Assembly (NCBI GenBank): GCA_024036415.1
Contig: JAMWET010005459.1
Coordinates: 1 to 64,000, forward strand
Reading direction: 5' to 3'
DNA: 64,000 nucleotides
Source of the DNA: Prochilodus magdalenae
Lineage: Eukaryota; Chordata; Actinopteri; Characiformes; Prochilodontidae
Both the position numbers and the translations under genes were made by a program. The notes below the pieces were generated by a model. That model saw only the letters and a list, made by a program, of their open reading frames with translations. It ran no database searches and was not told the DNA's origin. Within the stretch, counting starts at the first letter, position 1; the number at the start of each line of letters is the position of its first letter. Shown here piece after piece: positions 45,273 to 56,411 of this stretch.

Positions 45273-45374
45273 CGCACTGACGCTGCTACGGTGGTGCCAA
45301 CTCAACCCATTTGGAAAGCACTTCCTCCTAATGACCTGTTGTGGCTTATTCCTCACCTCCCGCTTCTTACTGAT

Positions 45375-45520
45375 CAGTCGTGTGCTGGAGGTTGGGGAAC
45401 CAGTCTTGTGACAAGAGGGTACTGGTATGATTCTAAAACGACAGTAACAACTGAAGTACCCTAGCCCCCAACTGCTCTCTGGGTGCTGTTGATAGAGCTG
45501 GACTGGACGTGTGGACCAAA
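45375..45520 (+). mobile_element. tRNA-derived SINE, family 2 copy 2 (plus), head-to-head with copy 1
   Basis: It starts with TGCTGGAGGTTGGGGAACCA, then a damaged B box (GGTACTGGTATGATTCT), then ACTGAAGTACCCTAGCCCCC and CTGGGTGCTGTTGATAGAGC. These are the same parts as the minus copy, in the opposite direction. It is truncated before the tail. Confidence 0.7.
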
Positions 45521-45589
45521 GCAATGAAAAGAATAAGTTATTGTTCCTCCTTTCCTCTTCTGTATTTGACTCAGTTCAGACTTGCTCCT

Positions 45590-46015
45590 AGAGCATACTC
45601 ATGTAAGGCCAGTTTGGCAGGGATTTTTATAGATTCACTGTAGCAAAGAACCTGCCACCCTGTTACACATGTTTTGGGCCCGTGCTACACTTGAGATGTT
45701 CTGGACCTGGGTTTTTCCTCATTAACTGAGGCCTTTGAGTGGAATATAAATCACTGCCTACTTCTCTTCTCTAGGCCGCAGGTGGCTAACACAATTGTCT
45801 TTACTCTGCTGTTGGGCAAGAGAAGAATTTTTCTTGGGTGGAGATCTCCATCCTGACATGTTCTATTATTGACAGACGTCATTTTTTCCCAAGATTAAAT
45901 TTAGTAGCGAGAACCTGCAGATATGTTTGACTGGGTTTGGCAACCATTCCTGACTTACTGAAGACATGTGTCTCATTTAAGCAGCGAATTGAGGAGATTA
46001 GGGACTAGGTTTCTT
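45590..46015 (+). pseudogene. L1-like reverse transcriptase C-terminal relic
   Basis: Frames read, with stops, 'PPCYTCFGPVLHLRCSG'- and 'HMFWACATLEMFWTWVF'-like segments. These resemble the C-terminal part of L1/Tx1-type ORF2 ('LFWSCPVLHTFW'). Further decayed sequence follows to about 46015. The tail is not visible. This is a recognition call without alignment. Confidence 0.4.
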
Positions 46016-49000
46016 TTAATATTTATTTTTTAAATTTATTTTGGTATGTAAATTGGCAGAGACTGAGTAGGGAAGACATTTGGTTTGGGGGAGGGATGGG
46101 TGGTTGATACGCAGGTGTTGGGGAATGAGTCTTTAATGTCTAAAGTAAAGAGCCACATTGCCCAACAAGAAAAGACAAATTCCAGTAGAAGTACTGTTAA
46201 ACCAAACATTGTCACCTCTAAAGCTAGCACCAGTACCCCTATAGTGAGTGAATTACCCTACGTTCAGACTAGCAGATAGGTCTCTTGTGGGTCTGTTTCT
46301 TGGGGGTGTGTTTGAGATTGGTCACGTTGTTGCGTGTGGGACATGGACAAGGTCAAGGACAACTAGCTAGTTTTTGAAAGCACATATTACTAAGGAAACT
46401 AATTTATATGGAAACCAAACTGCTAGCATTTGTGGCTTGCTATATTGGTTGGTTAGCCAGCTATCGAGTGACTTAACTCTCCAGAGACACCAACAATATC
46501 ATCCACGGGTTATTTTTCTTCAGATGTGTTTGTATGAAGACACATCATATAAACTGGGAAAAGAAGAAACAGCGGTTATCAGCTTCTCCTCCATGTTTAC
46601 CACCACACTGCTGAGAATAGGAACCAAATGCTGGTAGAAACTAAAAGTTCTGAAAGCAGAAGCTGGGGACCTCGGGACAAGTCTACGGCTGGTCTGAAGA
46701 ATTTGTAGGACCCAGTCGTCTACAATGTTGGTTTAGCCTCATTATTATTCATTTGCACTGTGTCGTTTGCTGTTTGTCGCTAAACCATAGATACAAATCA
46801 CACTCCCATAGTAAATGAGTGTGTGTGAATGTGGGGTTAGTGCTTTTCATTGTAATGGATGTGGACAGATGTAAGGCGAACACTGACTGAAAAGGCAAAC
46901 ATCTTTGTCATGAACTACGGTTCAAGGATTTCAGTGTTAAACAAAGAAGGTGAAGACTTCTATTGTTTAAAAGTTTTGGTTAGCAACATGTTTTCAGAAT
47001 TACCAATATTATAACAGCCAAGATAAATTCATTAACATAAATCTTGTTAAGGGGTGATGACTTGGCAGGTTTTCCAATCTATACCAATTTGTAACGGCAA
47101 ATCAGCCAGTTTGACACTTTCCAGGTGTTTAAATTGACCAAACAAGTGACCGAGAGAACACCCTAAACTTCCTCACTGTCACAACCTCAGGGACCAATGG
47201 TACTAAGTCATACCCACATAAAAACTGTTTCCTTTTAATTAGGATCTTGCCCCTGACTGTGACAAAGATACACTGCCCCTATGTGTTGCACTTGTTGTGG
47301 TAGATGAACCCTACTTAGAGGTGTGTGCCTAACTGGTTGGACCAAGGGGAGACCAACTCACCTGTCCGGGTCCTCGAATCACCTTGGGGGGGTGCAGCTC
47401 AGTCCTTAAGCCCATGGCCAGCCAGCTCAAGCTCCGTTCATCGCAGCATTCAGGTTTTTATCTGTTGATAGAGGGATGTCCATTGAAGGAAGAGAGTCCC
47501 CAACACAGTCTTCGACGCCCTAAGGTTTCCCGCTGTTGCACCAGCCCCTGTTTTCGGTGGAGCCCACAGGTGATTGGTGCCCCCTTGTGGTCCAACGTGA
47601 TAATCAGTATCTGCCCCCTAGCCAATAACTTTTCCTAACACTCACATTATGGAGTGGTAAGCAGGAACACATGAGACTGCAAACTGTTTGGAGCAACCCT
47701 GCAAGTATCTTCAGGTGCAGCTTCTACTGTATGTACTTTGTATGGATGTATGTACATTTTGAAGCTGTTGAAGGATGTTGAAGCCTCTGGATCGAAGGAC
47801 AGACAGTCCAGTCTCTTTATAAGAGGACAGGGCCATAAGGCAGTCTAAAACGGCTCAGGGGTGCATTTATCTTTAGACTGAAACTAATGGAAGTGAATTG
47901 AGAGCTTCCCTTAAGTGGTCTTCCAGGGACATGCTTTGTAAGGCAAAACCTGGGGGTCTGGTACCACCCAGGCACTAAATTGTCTTCCTCCTTTAGAACT
48001 CACTGGCACTTTGTTGGTAAACATGCTTGCCAGGGCATGAGCTCCTCGTCCTTAGCCTGCACCATATAATCTGGGCAATTACCAAGCTAATTGCAAACGA
48101 TGGTGAGACGTATAAACAGTAGCCCCGTCTTTGACGGCAAGGGGAAAACTAAATCAAGCAGCCAGAGATGGCACTGGGCGCTTCCTCCCGTCTGTCCTCC
48201 CCCCATTGTTTGGGATGCAGCCAAGGTTAGATAGAGCCCTTGCTGAGTATGCGATTTGGCTTGAGTCATTTGGAAGAGACCCCCCGTCAGCGGAGAGGCG
48301 TGATGTGTAGACCTGAAAGAACAGGGCTGGTTGGCTCCGCCTGCTTCCCTGCATGGGTGGAGTCGGCCACTATTTGTTTGGCACAGTGCCAGCATATTCA
48401 ATTCTGCCACAGCAGTAATTTTGTCTCTTTGCATCTCTCTCCGCTTTCCTTGCTAACTCTATTCAGAGTATGCCAGCTGGATACCCGGAGTGCACATGTA
48501 GGCTTTAAACGATTGGAATATTGGAATATCACATATACCTGTCATACCCCATGTTTCATACTTGGGCCCATTCTTGGATATGTCCATGGACTGGAAGCAA
48601 TTACCCACTAACAGCTTCCCAATATATGCACCAGATGTCGAGCTTGTATCCAGACACTTAATCAATTAGAGATGCCGTGACAGATTCCACGCTGGAGCTC
48701 GGAGCAGGTAGTGTACGTCTCCTGTCCTGGCTGAGACTCAACCCAAAAAATCCAGACTGAAGAAAATGAAAAATGTTTTAATCAATGTGATTCAACGTGA
48801 ATCATCTATCTGCCTCTTCTGCTTTATGTCACTTGGCCAGCCTTGCGTTCAGTCAGTCAGTGCGGGGCTGTGGCGGAGAGTTATCGCTCCCCTGGCTTTC
48901 CGCCAAGGTGAGAGCCATGACTGAGCGAGGGAAGCGTTCCGAGTTGTTGGCTGGCGACTGGTAAAAAGTTGCCCCGCCGCCTTGGCCAGCAGCCAAGGGA

Positions 49001-49499
49001 GATAACCGCAGGGACCGGCCAAGTGTTTGTCAGTGTCAGGTGTGTGTATTTATGCCTCCGGTCTGAGCACCAGAAGAGAGGCCGTGGCAAGACACGAAGC
49101 AGCCGCCGGAACTTTCCACGCTTTGGGGTGAGATTCTCCAGAGCTCTAGCTTAAATCCCCATGATAAAAGTTAGAATAAGCAGGATGGAGGCTGATGTTA
49201 AGTGCTCTGTGGACAGGAGGACGTTAGTCTGCTGTAAACAGTGGGCTTCCTGTTGAACGGTTGAGAGATTGGTACTCCATCACAATCTGTCTTAAGGGAA
49301 GTTTGCTATTTCTACGATGTCACTTTACGCCCCCCAATGATAAACACCATTCATATTCTATACTCAAGGCTTCTAATGTCCTGTAGTGTTATGTACTGAC
49401 ATATACAGTCTTCTAATGGTGTACGTTTGTATGACTGTTATCTCTATGATCATCATATAATAACTCTTCTGTTATTATATTTGTGTTAGCAGTACATAT
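46016..49499. other. Long quiet block, no gene seen
   Basis: About 3.5 kb has no recognisable repeat family or gene. Frames at 48087-48611 and 46374-46637 lack domains. The part at about 48690-49150 is unique and GC-balanced, and may be conserved non-coding DNA. The rest has no special structure that I can see. Confidence 0.3.
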
Positions 49500-50680
49500 C
49501 ACTAGGGCTGCCCTCTAGAAGTCGACCATTTGAATCGTCAGTCGGTGACCCTTCAAGTCGACTGACAGCAGTGACCTTTTTTTCCCTGAAAACAGACTAA
49601 AGCTTACAGAAATGCACAAGAACTTTAAGACATTTTAAAAGACATTTTAATAATTATTAAAGGGGAATAATAAATATATATTAAAGCTGTAGCTGGGCTG
49701 TGTCGCATCCTTGCTAAAAAATTAAATCCACGTGACGACCTGCGCTGGCGGTTCGCCTCTTAGGAAGCCGTGAAGCTGAGAAACGGGGGGAACAATGTCT
49801 CAGAGAAAGTCTGGAGGAGTTTAGAAGAACAGAATCTGAACAAATGAAACCTAACTCTGCTCGTCATTCAGTCAGACATCCAACACTGCTCCAAACGAGG
49901 GAGCTGACTTTCGTTTTAGACGTAACGGCTGTTTGCGGTGAAGGAGAAACGGAGCGGAGACGTTTGTTTTATTATAATTCCATTTTTTTAGAACCTAAAT
50001 AATGTGTTTATTATTCATCTACAGCTAAGTTTATTTTTATTTAAGGATACAGTTAGGTACAGTCACTTAATACGCTTACCGATAAACGAGAGATAATTAT
50101 TACAGCGTGGGGAATACAGTATAATAAACGATTTCAGGTTTACCATTCTTCTCTTCATCTAATAATAATTTAAATATGGACTAATCTGGTTTTATTGAGC
50201 AGTTCATTATTTATGAGAGATGAAAGACGAAGCATCCTCCTACTGAAGAAGCTGTTAGAAGTGAAATTAAAAAGACTATAAGCTATAAGCGCTAATGTTT
50301 AGCATACGTACGTCTGCGCTATATCCTGTAATAAAAGGATCCAATTCAGATCGATCATTATACGGCACATCTCTTTTAGTTCAGAATATATATAGTATAG
50401 TATATAGTAATAATATGAAAAAAAGTATGTTCAAAATTAAACAGGAGCTGTGATAACCCAAGGTCAGCTTCATTAGTCTGCTAATGTCATGTGTTTATTT
50501 GTACACATGTACATTAATATACATATATTTATATTAATATAATTATAAATAACGTTATTATGGTCATATATGATATTTCCAGCCCACTACAAACTATTGC
50601 CTCCTCCTGAATACAGGCCCTCAGATCACTAGAGGCTGCTTAATGGTCCCCGGGCCACAGGTTGAGTAACATAGGCCACC
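49500..50680. mobile_element. Possible hAT-like relic
   Basis: The left edge reads TAGGGCTGCCCTCTAGAAGT then GTCGACC, a hAT-like TAGGGCTG-type start. The right part near 50640 reads GGTCCCCGGGCCACAGGTTG then AGTAACAT, like a hAT end. The two ends do not match each other well, so they may belong to different elements. The interior is AT-rich and non-coding. Confidence 0.35.
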
Positions 50681-50984
50681 TCATTTGGAAGCCAGGCCTT
50701 CTTCATAAATGGTCTGATGTGAATGCAAATGTAAAACCATTACGTTCCTCATGTGCTTATACAAGTTCCTGAGTTTTTGGACCTTAGTTATGAGTAAATA
50801 GTAATACATAAAAATGTATCAATCACTTCTTACTCATTTATTTATTTATTCATTTATTTATTTGCTTTGAGCAGTAGTATTACAGCAGTAGTTTCAACAG
50901 GTTCCTTAAATTCTTGACACTATATCAAGAGTGTATTAATAACCAAACATATTCAATTCATCCCAAAGATATTTACATTTACAT

Positions 50985-51024
50985 TCACATTTAAGGTATT
51001 TAGCAGACGCCCTTATCCAGAGTC
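50985..51024 (-). mobile_element. L2/SINE 3' tail fragment
   Basis: TTTAAGGTATTTAGCAGACG then CCCTTATCCAGAG is the reverse of the shared L2/SINE-1 tail. It ends exactly where a family C fragment begins. Confidence 0.7.
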
Positions 51025-51235
51025 ACTACGTGATGCTGGTGGAGGTTCATCCTTCTTGGTGGTATGCTGACATTACCCTGGATACCGTGGCTCTTGATAC
51101 ATGCCCAAACACTTGCTCATTCCTTGAGTCACAGAGGTCGCCAGCAAGACGTGCACCAACAATTTGACCTCTCTTTTGAAGCTCTGGTCACTTAACCCAT
51201 AAGAGAAGAACTGTGCTCTTCACCTGCTAACTGAG
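51025..51235 (-). mobile_element. Internal fragment of family C
   Basis: It runs from TCACTACGTGATGCTGGTGG to GAGACCT and matches the inner part of 55886-56411, with both ends missing. It keeps a diverged form of the helix-turn-helix region (GCCAGCAAGACGTGCACCAA). Confidence 0.75.
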
Positions 51236-51385
51236 ACCTAACCCCCAGCTGCTTTTCAGATGCCCTGGATAGGACTGCCCACCACTCCTGGGCAAGCATG
51301 CTTACTGCCCCCTAGTGTGTGTCACATGTGCATGCGTATGTATGTGTTTCACTCTACAAGTGGGTTGTATGAGGTGGTCATATTC
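51236..51385 (+). mobile_element. SINE family 2 fragment (body and 3' part)
   Basis: It begins AACCCCCAGCTGCTTTTCAG and continues TGGATAGGACTGCCCACCAC, GGGCAAGCATGCTTACTGCC and CCCTAGTGTGTG. This is the body of the family 2 SINE without its tRNA head, in plus orientation. Confidence 0.7.
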
Positions 51386-52212
51386 AACAGTGTGGAAGCA
51401 CACTGCTTATAGAAGTGGCTCTGAACTCTAAAACTCAGAAACAGTTTAAGTGCTGTATAAATGTATTTAATGGAACCTTTACATATATTGTAGTGCAAGT
51501 ACTTTCCCACGTAAAGGCCAAACTTTCACTTTTATTACAGCAATAAAGCACAAAGTTATTTCTCCTCTTACTCAAGTGTGTCCTTTTCCCGCCGCTGCCT
51601 CTGAGGCAGGTTGTCATTGGAACATTCTCAGCATATATTAACTAGCCCCAGGATATGAGCCCACTATTGTGATACAATAGCATGGAAGCTTGAGTCGACC
51701 ACAGGGTCACTCTCTCTCTCTTCTTTTTTTTATACTTTCTCTCCCACTGCCTCAGCCGCTTTCTCATAGTCTGTGCTTTTATTGGTCTTCATGACCCTAC
51801 CAAGACCTCCAATTAACATCCCAACACAAGGTGGCTCGGAAATAAACGACCGCGGAGAAAAGGGGGAGAGAGAGACTCTGTTTTTTTCTCTCCTGTCTCC
51901 TCCGTGCCGGGCTAAATGTCAGGTATTTTTAGCCACGGCCAGGTCCGCAGGTTTGCGTCGGAACAGGGATGGGAGGGGCTGAGCTGCTCAAGACAGCATC
52001 AGGTGAGCGCAGTGTGTTAAATACTGTAGATATGAAGTGATAGTTTGGTGATAGGTACAAAGACAGTCCATCGTGTATAGCCTACATAGCTTGCTAGTGT
52101 TGCACAGCACTATATCCCCAAAGATGGTGTTTGTTTCAGCGTTCCCTCCGAAATCGAGAGAATTAGGATTGAGTTTATCCCCGCCTTGCTGCAGTAACAG
52201 CCTGTACTAACA
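51386..52212. other. Unassigned stretch
   Basis: No gene is recognised. A (CT)n run lies near 51711. The block at 51820-52010 is GC-balanced and unique. Confidence 0.35.
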
Positions 52213-52715
52213 TTGGTTTCAGGATTTGGTTGTACTGGTGGTGGACCTTCTGGATGCTGGTTCTGGATCTCAAACCCCACAAACACCACTCCAGCTCATC
52301 CCAAAGATATTCAGTTGGGTAGAAGGAAACAACCTATATACAACAGCACTAGGCCAATATTCCCCCCTACCAACCTTTGTCCAGGTATTGTTCACCTTTT
52401 ATTCATCAAGGGATCTTCCATTGCCAGATGTGTCTATCTGTTGGCTACTCCAGTGGTGGTGTGTATTACCTCACTCCAGCCAACACCACATGAGGATCAT
52501 ATGTAATCCATGTAGCTCCTGATGAACAGTTTTGTGCTGTTGTTGCTCAGCAGCACGAGACAGATTTGTAGTCACTACAAGTTTAAGCACTCAGTGTTCA
52601 CATTCCGGGAACTTGTGAAACCCATTGATTGATGGTATCACATCATGACAACAGCGCTTACAGTTAAGTGGAGCAGCCCTAGCAAGGTAAAAAAAAAAAG
52701 AAATGACATGGTAAG
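52213..52715 (-). mobile_element. Decayed Tc1-like element, family F copy 3
   Basis: The right half (TTTAAGCACTCAGTGTTCAC, then ACAGCGCTTACAGTTAAGTG and AGCAGCCCTAGCAAGG) matches the antisense of the transposase start of the family whose end is seen at 35436. The left half is too diverged to assign safely. Plus frames at 52213-52522 are not genes. Confidence 0.45.
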
Positions 52716-52906
52716 CTGGCATTTCAGTGCCTGAATAGTAATGATCATTGTATTGTATGTATGTGCATGTGTGTGTATGTATATAACTCATGGAATTATG
52801 CAGTGGACTATAGTGGAAATCTATTTCATAGTTTAATGTCTTAAATTTGATTAAAAAGTAAAAAATCAGTTAGTAGTGAGTTATTGTGTGTACACTTTTA
52901 ATGGAC

Positions 52907-52908
<2 letters not shown>

Positions 52909-52985
<77 letters not shown>

Positions 52986-53005
52986 TACATACACATATAT
53001 ATATA
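52909..53005. repeat. (TA)n then (CA)n microsatellite
   Basis: An alternating TA run of about 70 bp is followed by ACACACAT. It lies immediately left of the family C insertion. Confidence 0.95.
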
Positions 53006-53537
53006 CAGGGGTTGGACAATGAAACTGAAACACCTGTCATTTTAGTGTGGGAGGTCTCATGGCTAAATTGGACCAGCCTGGTGGCCAATCTTCATTAATT
53101 GCACATTGCACCAGTAAGAGCAGAGTGTGAAGGTTCAGTTAGCAGGTAAGAGCACAGTTCTGCTCAAAATACTGCAATGCACACAACATTATGGGTGACA
53201 TACCAGAGTTCAAAAGAGGACAAACTGTTGGTGCACGTCTTGCTGGCGCATCTGTAACCAAGACAGCGAGTCTATGTGATGTATCAAGAGCCACGGTATC
53301 CAGGGTAATGTCAGCATACCACCAAGAAGGATGAACCTCCACCAGCATCACGTAGTGACCTGGCCACTATCCTGCAAGAAGAATGGCTTAAAATCCCTCT
53401 GACCACTGTGCAGGACTTGTATATGTCATTCCCAAGACCAACTGACGCTGTATTGGCCACAAAAGGAGGCCCTACACCATACTAATAAATGATTGTGGTC
53501 TAAAACCAGGTGTTTCAGTTTCATTGTCCAACCCCTG
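53006..53537 (+). mobile_element. Short Tc1-like element, family C copy 2 (532 bp)
   Basis: Same structure as 17565-18097: inverted ends CAGGGGTTGGACAATGAAAC and mirror, with TA at 53004-53005 and 53538-53539. The helix-turn-helix frame starting at 53191 is cut by a TGA near 53328, where copy 1 has CGA. The C-terminal piece ('[20 protein letters not shown]' then 'ATKGGPTPY') is open. Confidence 0.9.
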
Positions 53538-53813
<276 letters not shown>

Positions 53814-53940
53814 CATTAAAAGTTTACACACAATAACTCAGAAGGTTTTTTAGCTTTATTTTTTACTTTTTAATAAAAGTAAAGACATTAAACTATAAAA
53901 TAGAACTCATGGAATTATGCAGTCCACTTTAAGACCCTCC

Positions 53941-54319
53941 AAAAGGGAGCTTTACCAGAGGCAAAAATATCTTACTTATTCTGCAGTTAAGACTGTTAGC
54001 AGTTTGGATATATATAGTGTCCCGCTGAGCAGCGGTGTCCGTAAAGAGCACTGATTTTTTCACAGCATGTCATTTTTTAATATTTCCAGCATCGTGTTAG
54101 TCTATACCAATGTCACAATATAATAAACTACAACTTAATAACAACAATATTAGGTTTATTTATTAAGGTCATTTGTACATATCAAAGTGCTATTTGTTCA
54201 TCTAATGTTTATACATATTTGCAATACATTGTCACCCGACAGGCCTTGTAGTTTATGAATCTCTGAGGCTCCTGCAAGTCAGAGATCCCTCAACACTAAC
54301 CCTCCTAGTCCATTCAGTA
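53941..54319. other. Unassigned AT-rich stretch
   Basis: No gene or repeat family is recognised. Confidence 0.35.
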
Positions 54320-54408
54320 GTCCATCCCTGGCAATGGGTTTAGCTGAAACTGCCAAGCCCACTAATTCAAAAGGGTGTCCACATATTTTTTGCCATAAGG
54401 CTAATGTA
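54320..54408 (-). mobile_element. Tc1-like 5' end fragment, family F copy 2 (minus)
   Basis: CCACTAATTCAAAAGGGTGT then CCACATATTTTTTGCCATAA is the reverse of the family F end seen at 35436. Only the outer part remains. Confidence 0.6.
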
Positions 54409-55136
54409 GTTAACAAGTAATGAAAGCTTACGCTCCACTAACTAGCATAATGCAAACGACACACTGCCAAGAAAATGTCTAACTGACTGCATTCGGGGTA
54501 TAAAGGAAAGAGTGTTCTTTAGATACACCAACTACAAATCTAAAGCAGCTCTATGCTAGCAAAGTCTGACTGCTTTGTACAGGGATTTATGATTTTGTCT
54601 GCTTAACTTGGCATGCACAAGCCAAGGTCTGCGAGCGTGTACAGCCAGACAAAACAAAGTCTGTATCAACAATGAATGCAACAAAAGGGGAATGCAGTTG
54701 CTCATGTGTAGCGGCTAGCATCATGGCAACAATACCAACTCAGCTGTCCAATCAGTGCAGGTTTGACGGGGAGTGTTTGCACGGCAGCTGTTCTTTGTCT
54801 AGATTGGTGTTATTCAAAGCCTGTCTGCTCCTACTCTGAACTCTTAATGGCTTAATGATTAGTTGATTAGCTCAGTCAGGTGCTGTACAGCAGGGAAGCC
54901 CTCTGATCATTCATTTGTCATTGCAGTTAACCACAGTGCTATCCTGCTTATTCACAGAGAGGAACATGTTCAGATCTAGACCGCAGATAGGAATGCATAT
55001 TCATTAACCAATTTTGGCTGTCTATATGTCATAGACAGCTGCAGGTCTTTGGAAACCCCTTTGCAAAAAACATATATGTACAATCTACAATTACTATGTA
55101 CTGCTTATCTTGAGTTATGGCCCATTTTGTATTATA
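54409..55136. other. Unassigned stretch
   Basis: No gene or repeat family is recognised. Confidence 0.35.
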
Positions 55137-55730
55137 CACTCATCAACAAAAAATAGTTGGACCCAAAAAGGAAATGCCAGATTGCAGTGCTATAGGCAAG
55201 GAAGATAAAGGTTACCAGGAACAATAAATGATGATACATTTAGACTGATATGATCAATATTTCTTAAGCTACTCATACAGTGTCTCTCACTATACCTCCA
55301 GGTTGCCATGTTTGCTAAAGCAAAATGCCAGATGTCTTGGCATCAATGTGTAAAGGTTCCTAATGGTGTCCTGTGATACTCCATCCCATGCAGTTGGAAT
55401 ATCCTCACACAGTTCCTGCAGATTTTGCAGTAAGGGTGGAGGTGGAGTGGCACCAGGCCTTCTGGACGTTCGACACGTGACGACAAATCGTTCATCTTGA
55501 CGCTGACCACCATCTCCACCAAGACAAAAGTAGATCTCATCACTGAAGATGACCCGTTGTCATTTTCTCCATAACAATCTGTGGCATGGCAGCATTACAG
55601 TCTTACATGGCATTGGCTTGGTGTTAAGGGCAGTCTGTGTTCATGTAGTCCTGCGATGTGCAGCCGTCTGCCAATGGTGCTGGCACTAACAGGATGACTA
55701 CTGGAGGGCATCACTGCTCCCTGAATGTTT
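55137..55730 (-). mobile_element. Tc1-like relic, family A copy 5
   Basis: The outer end follows TA (55135-55136) and reads CACTCATCAACAAAAAATAG, then GATTGCAGTGCTATAGGC. The minus frame at 55343-55543 includes 'STFVLVEMVVSV', a shifted form of the DDE first-aspartate region, and 'PYCKICRNCVRI'. The opposite end is decayed. Confidence 0.75.
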
Positions 55731-55885
55731 GCTTATGTCACATGCGCTGCCGAGCCTGAAACTTGAATCATTCGCATGTGGATGTGTTAAAAATGAATGC
55801 AACTCTGAATGAATGCGCATCATCTTCAACGCTAAAGGAAGTCCAATGAAATATTAGTGTGACTGGTTTTTGTCCAGGACACGTA
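55731..55885. other. Short spacer
   Basis: Sequence between family A copy 5 and family C copy 3. No feature is recognised. Confidence 0.35.
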
Positions 55886-56411
55886 CAGGGGTTGGATAAT
55901 GAAACTCAAACACCTGGTTTTAGACCAGGTCTTATTAGTATGGTGTAGGGCCTCCTTTTGCGGCCAATACAGCGTCAGTTTGTCTTGGGAATGACATATA
56001 CTGCGTCCTGCACAGTGGTCAGAGGGATTTTAAGCCATTCTTCTTGCAGGATAGTGGCCAGGTCACTACGTGATGCTGGTGGAGGTTCGTCCTTCTTGGT
56101 GGTATGCTGACATTACCCTGGATACCGTGGCTCTTGATACATCACAAAGACTTGCTGTCTTGGTCACAGATGCGCCAGCAAGACGTGCACCAACAATTTG
56201 TCCTCTTTTGAACTCATATCACCCATAATGTTGTGTGCATTGCAGTATTTTGAGCAGAACTGTGCTCTTACCTGCTAACTGAACCTTCACACTCTGCTCT
56301 TACTGGTGCAATGTGCAGTTAATGAAGATTGGCCACCAGGCCGGTCCAATTTAGCCATGAGACCTCCCACACTAAAATGACAGGTGTTTCAGTTTCATTG
56401 TCCAACCCCTG
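55886..56411 (-). mobile_element. Short Tc1-like element, family C copy 3 (526 bp, minus)
   Basis: Inverted ends CAGGGGTTGGATAATGAAAC and GTTTCATTGTCCAACCCCTG are flanked by TA. It has the same internal order as the other copies, in reverse. The transposase start is frameshifted (four bases lost) before the helix-turn-helix. Confidence 0.9.
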
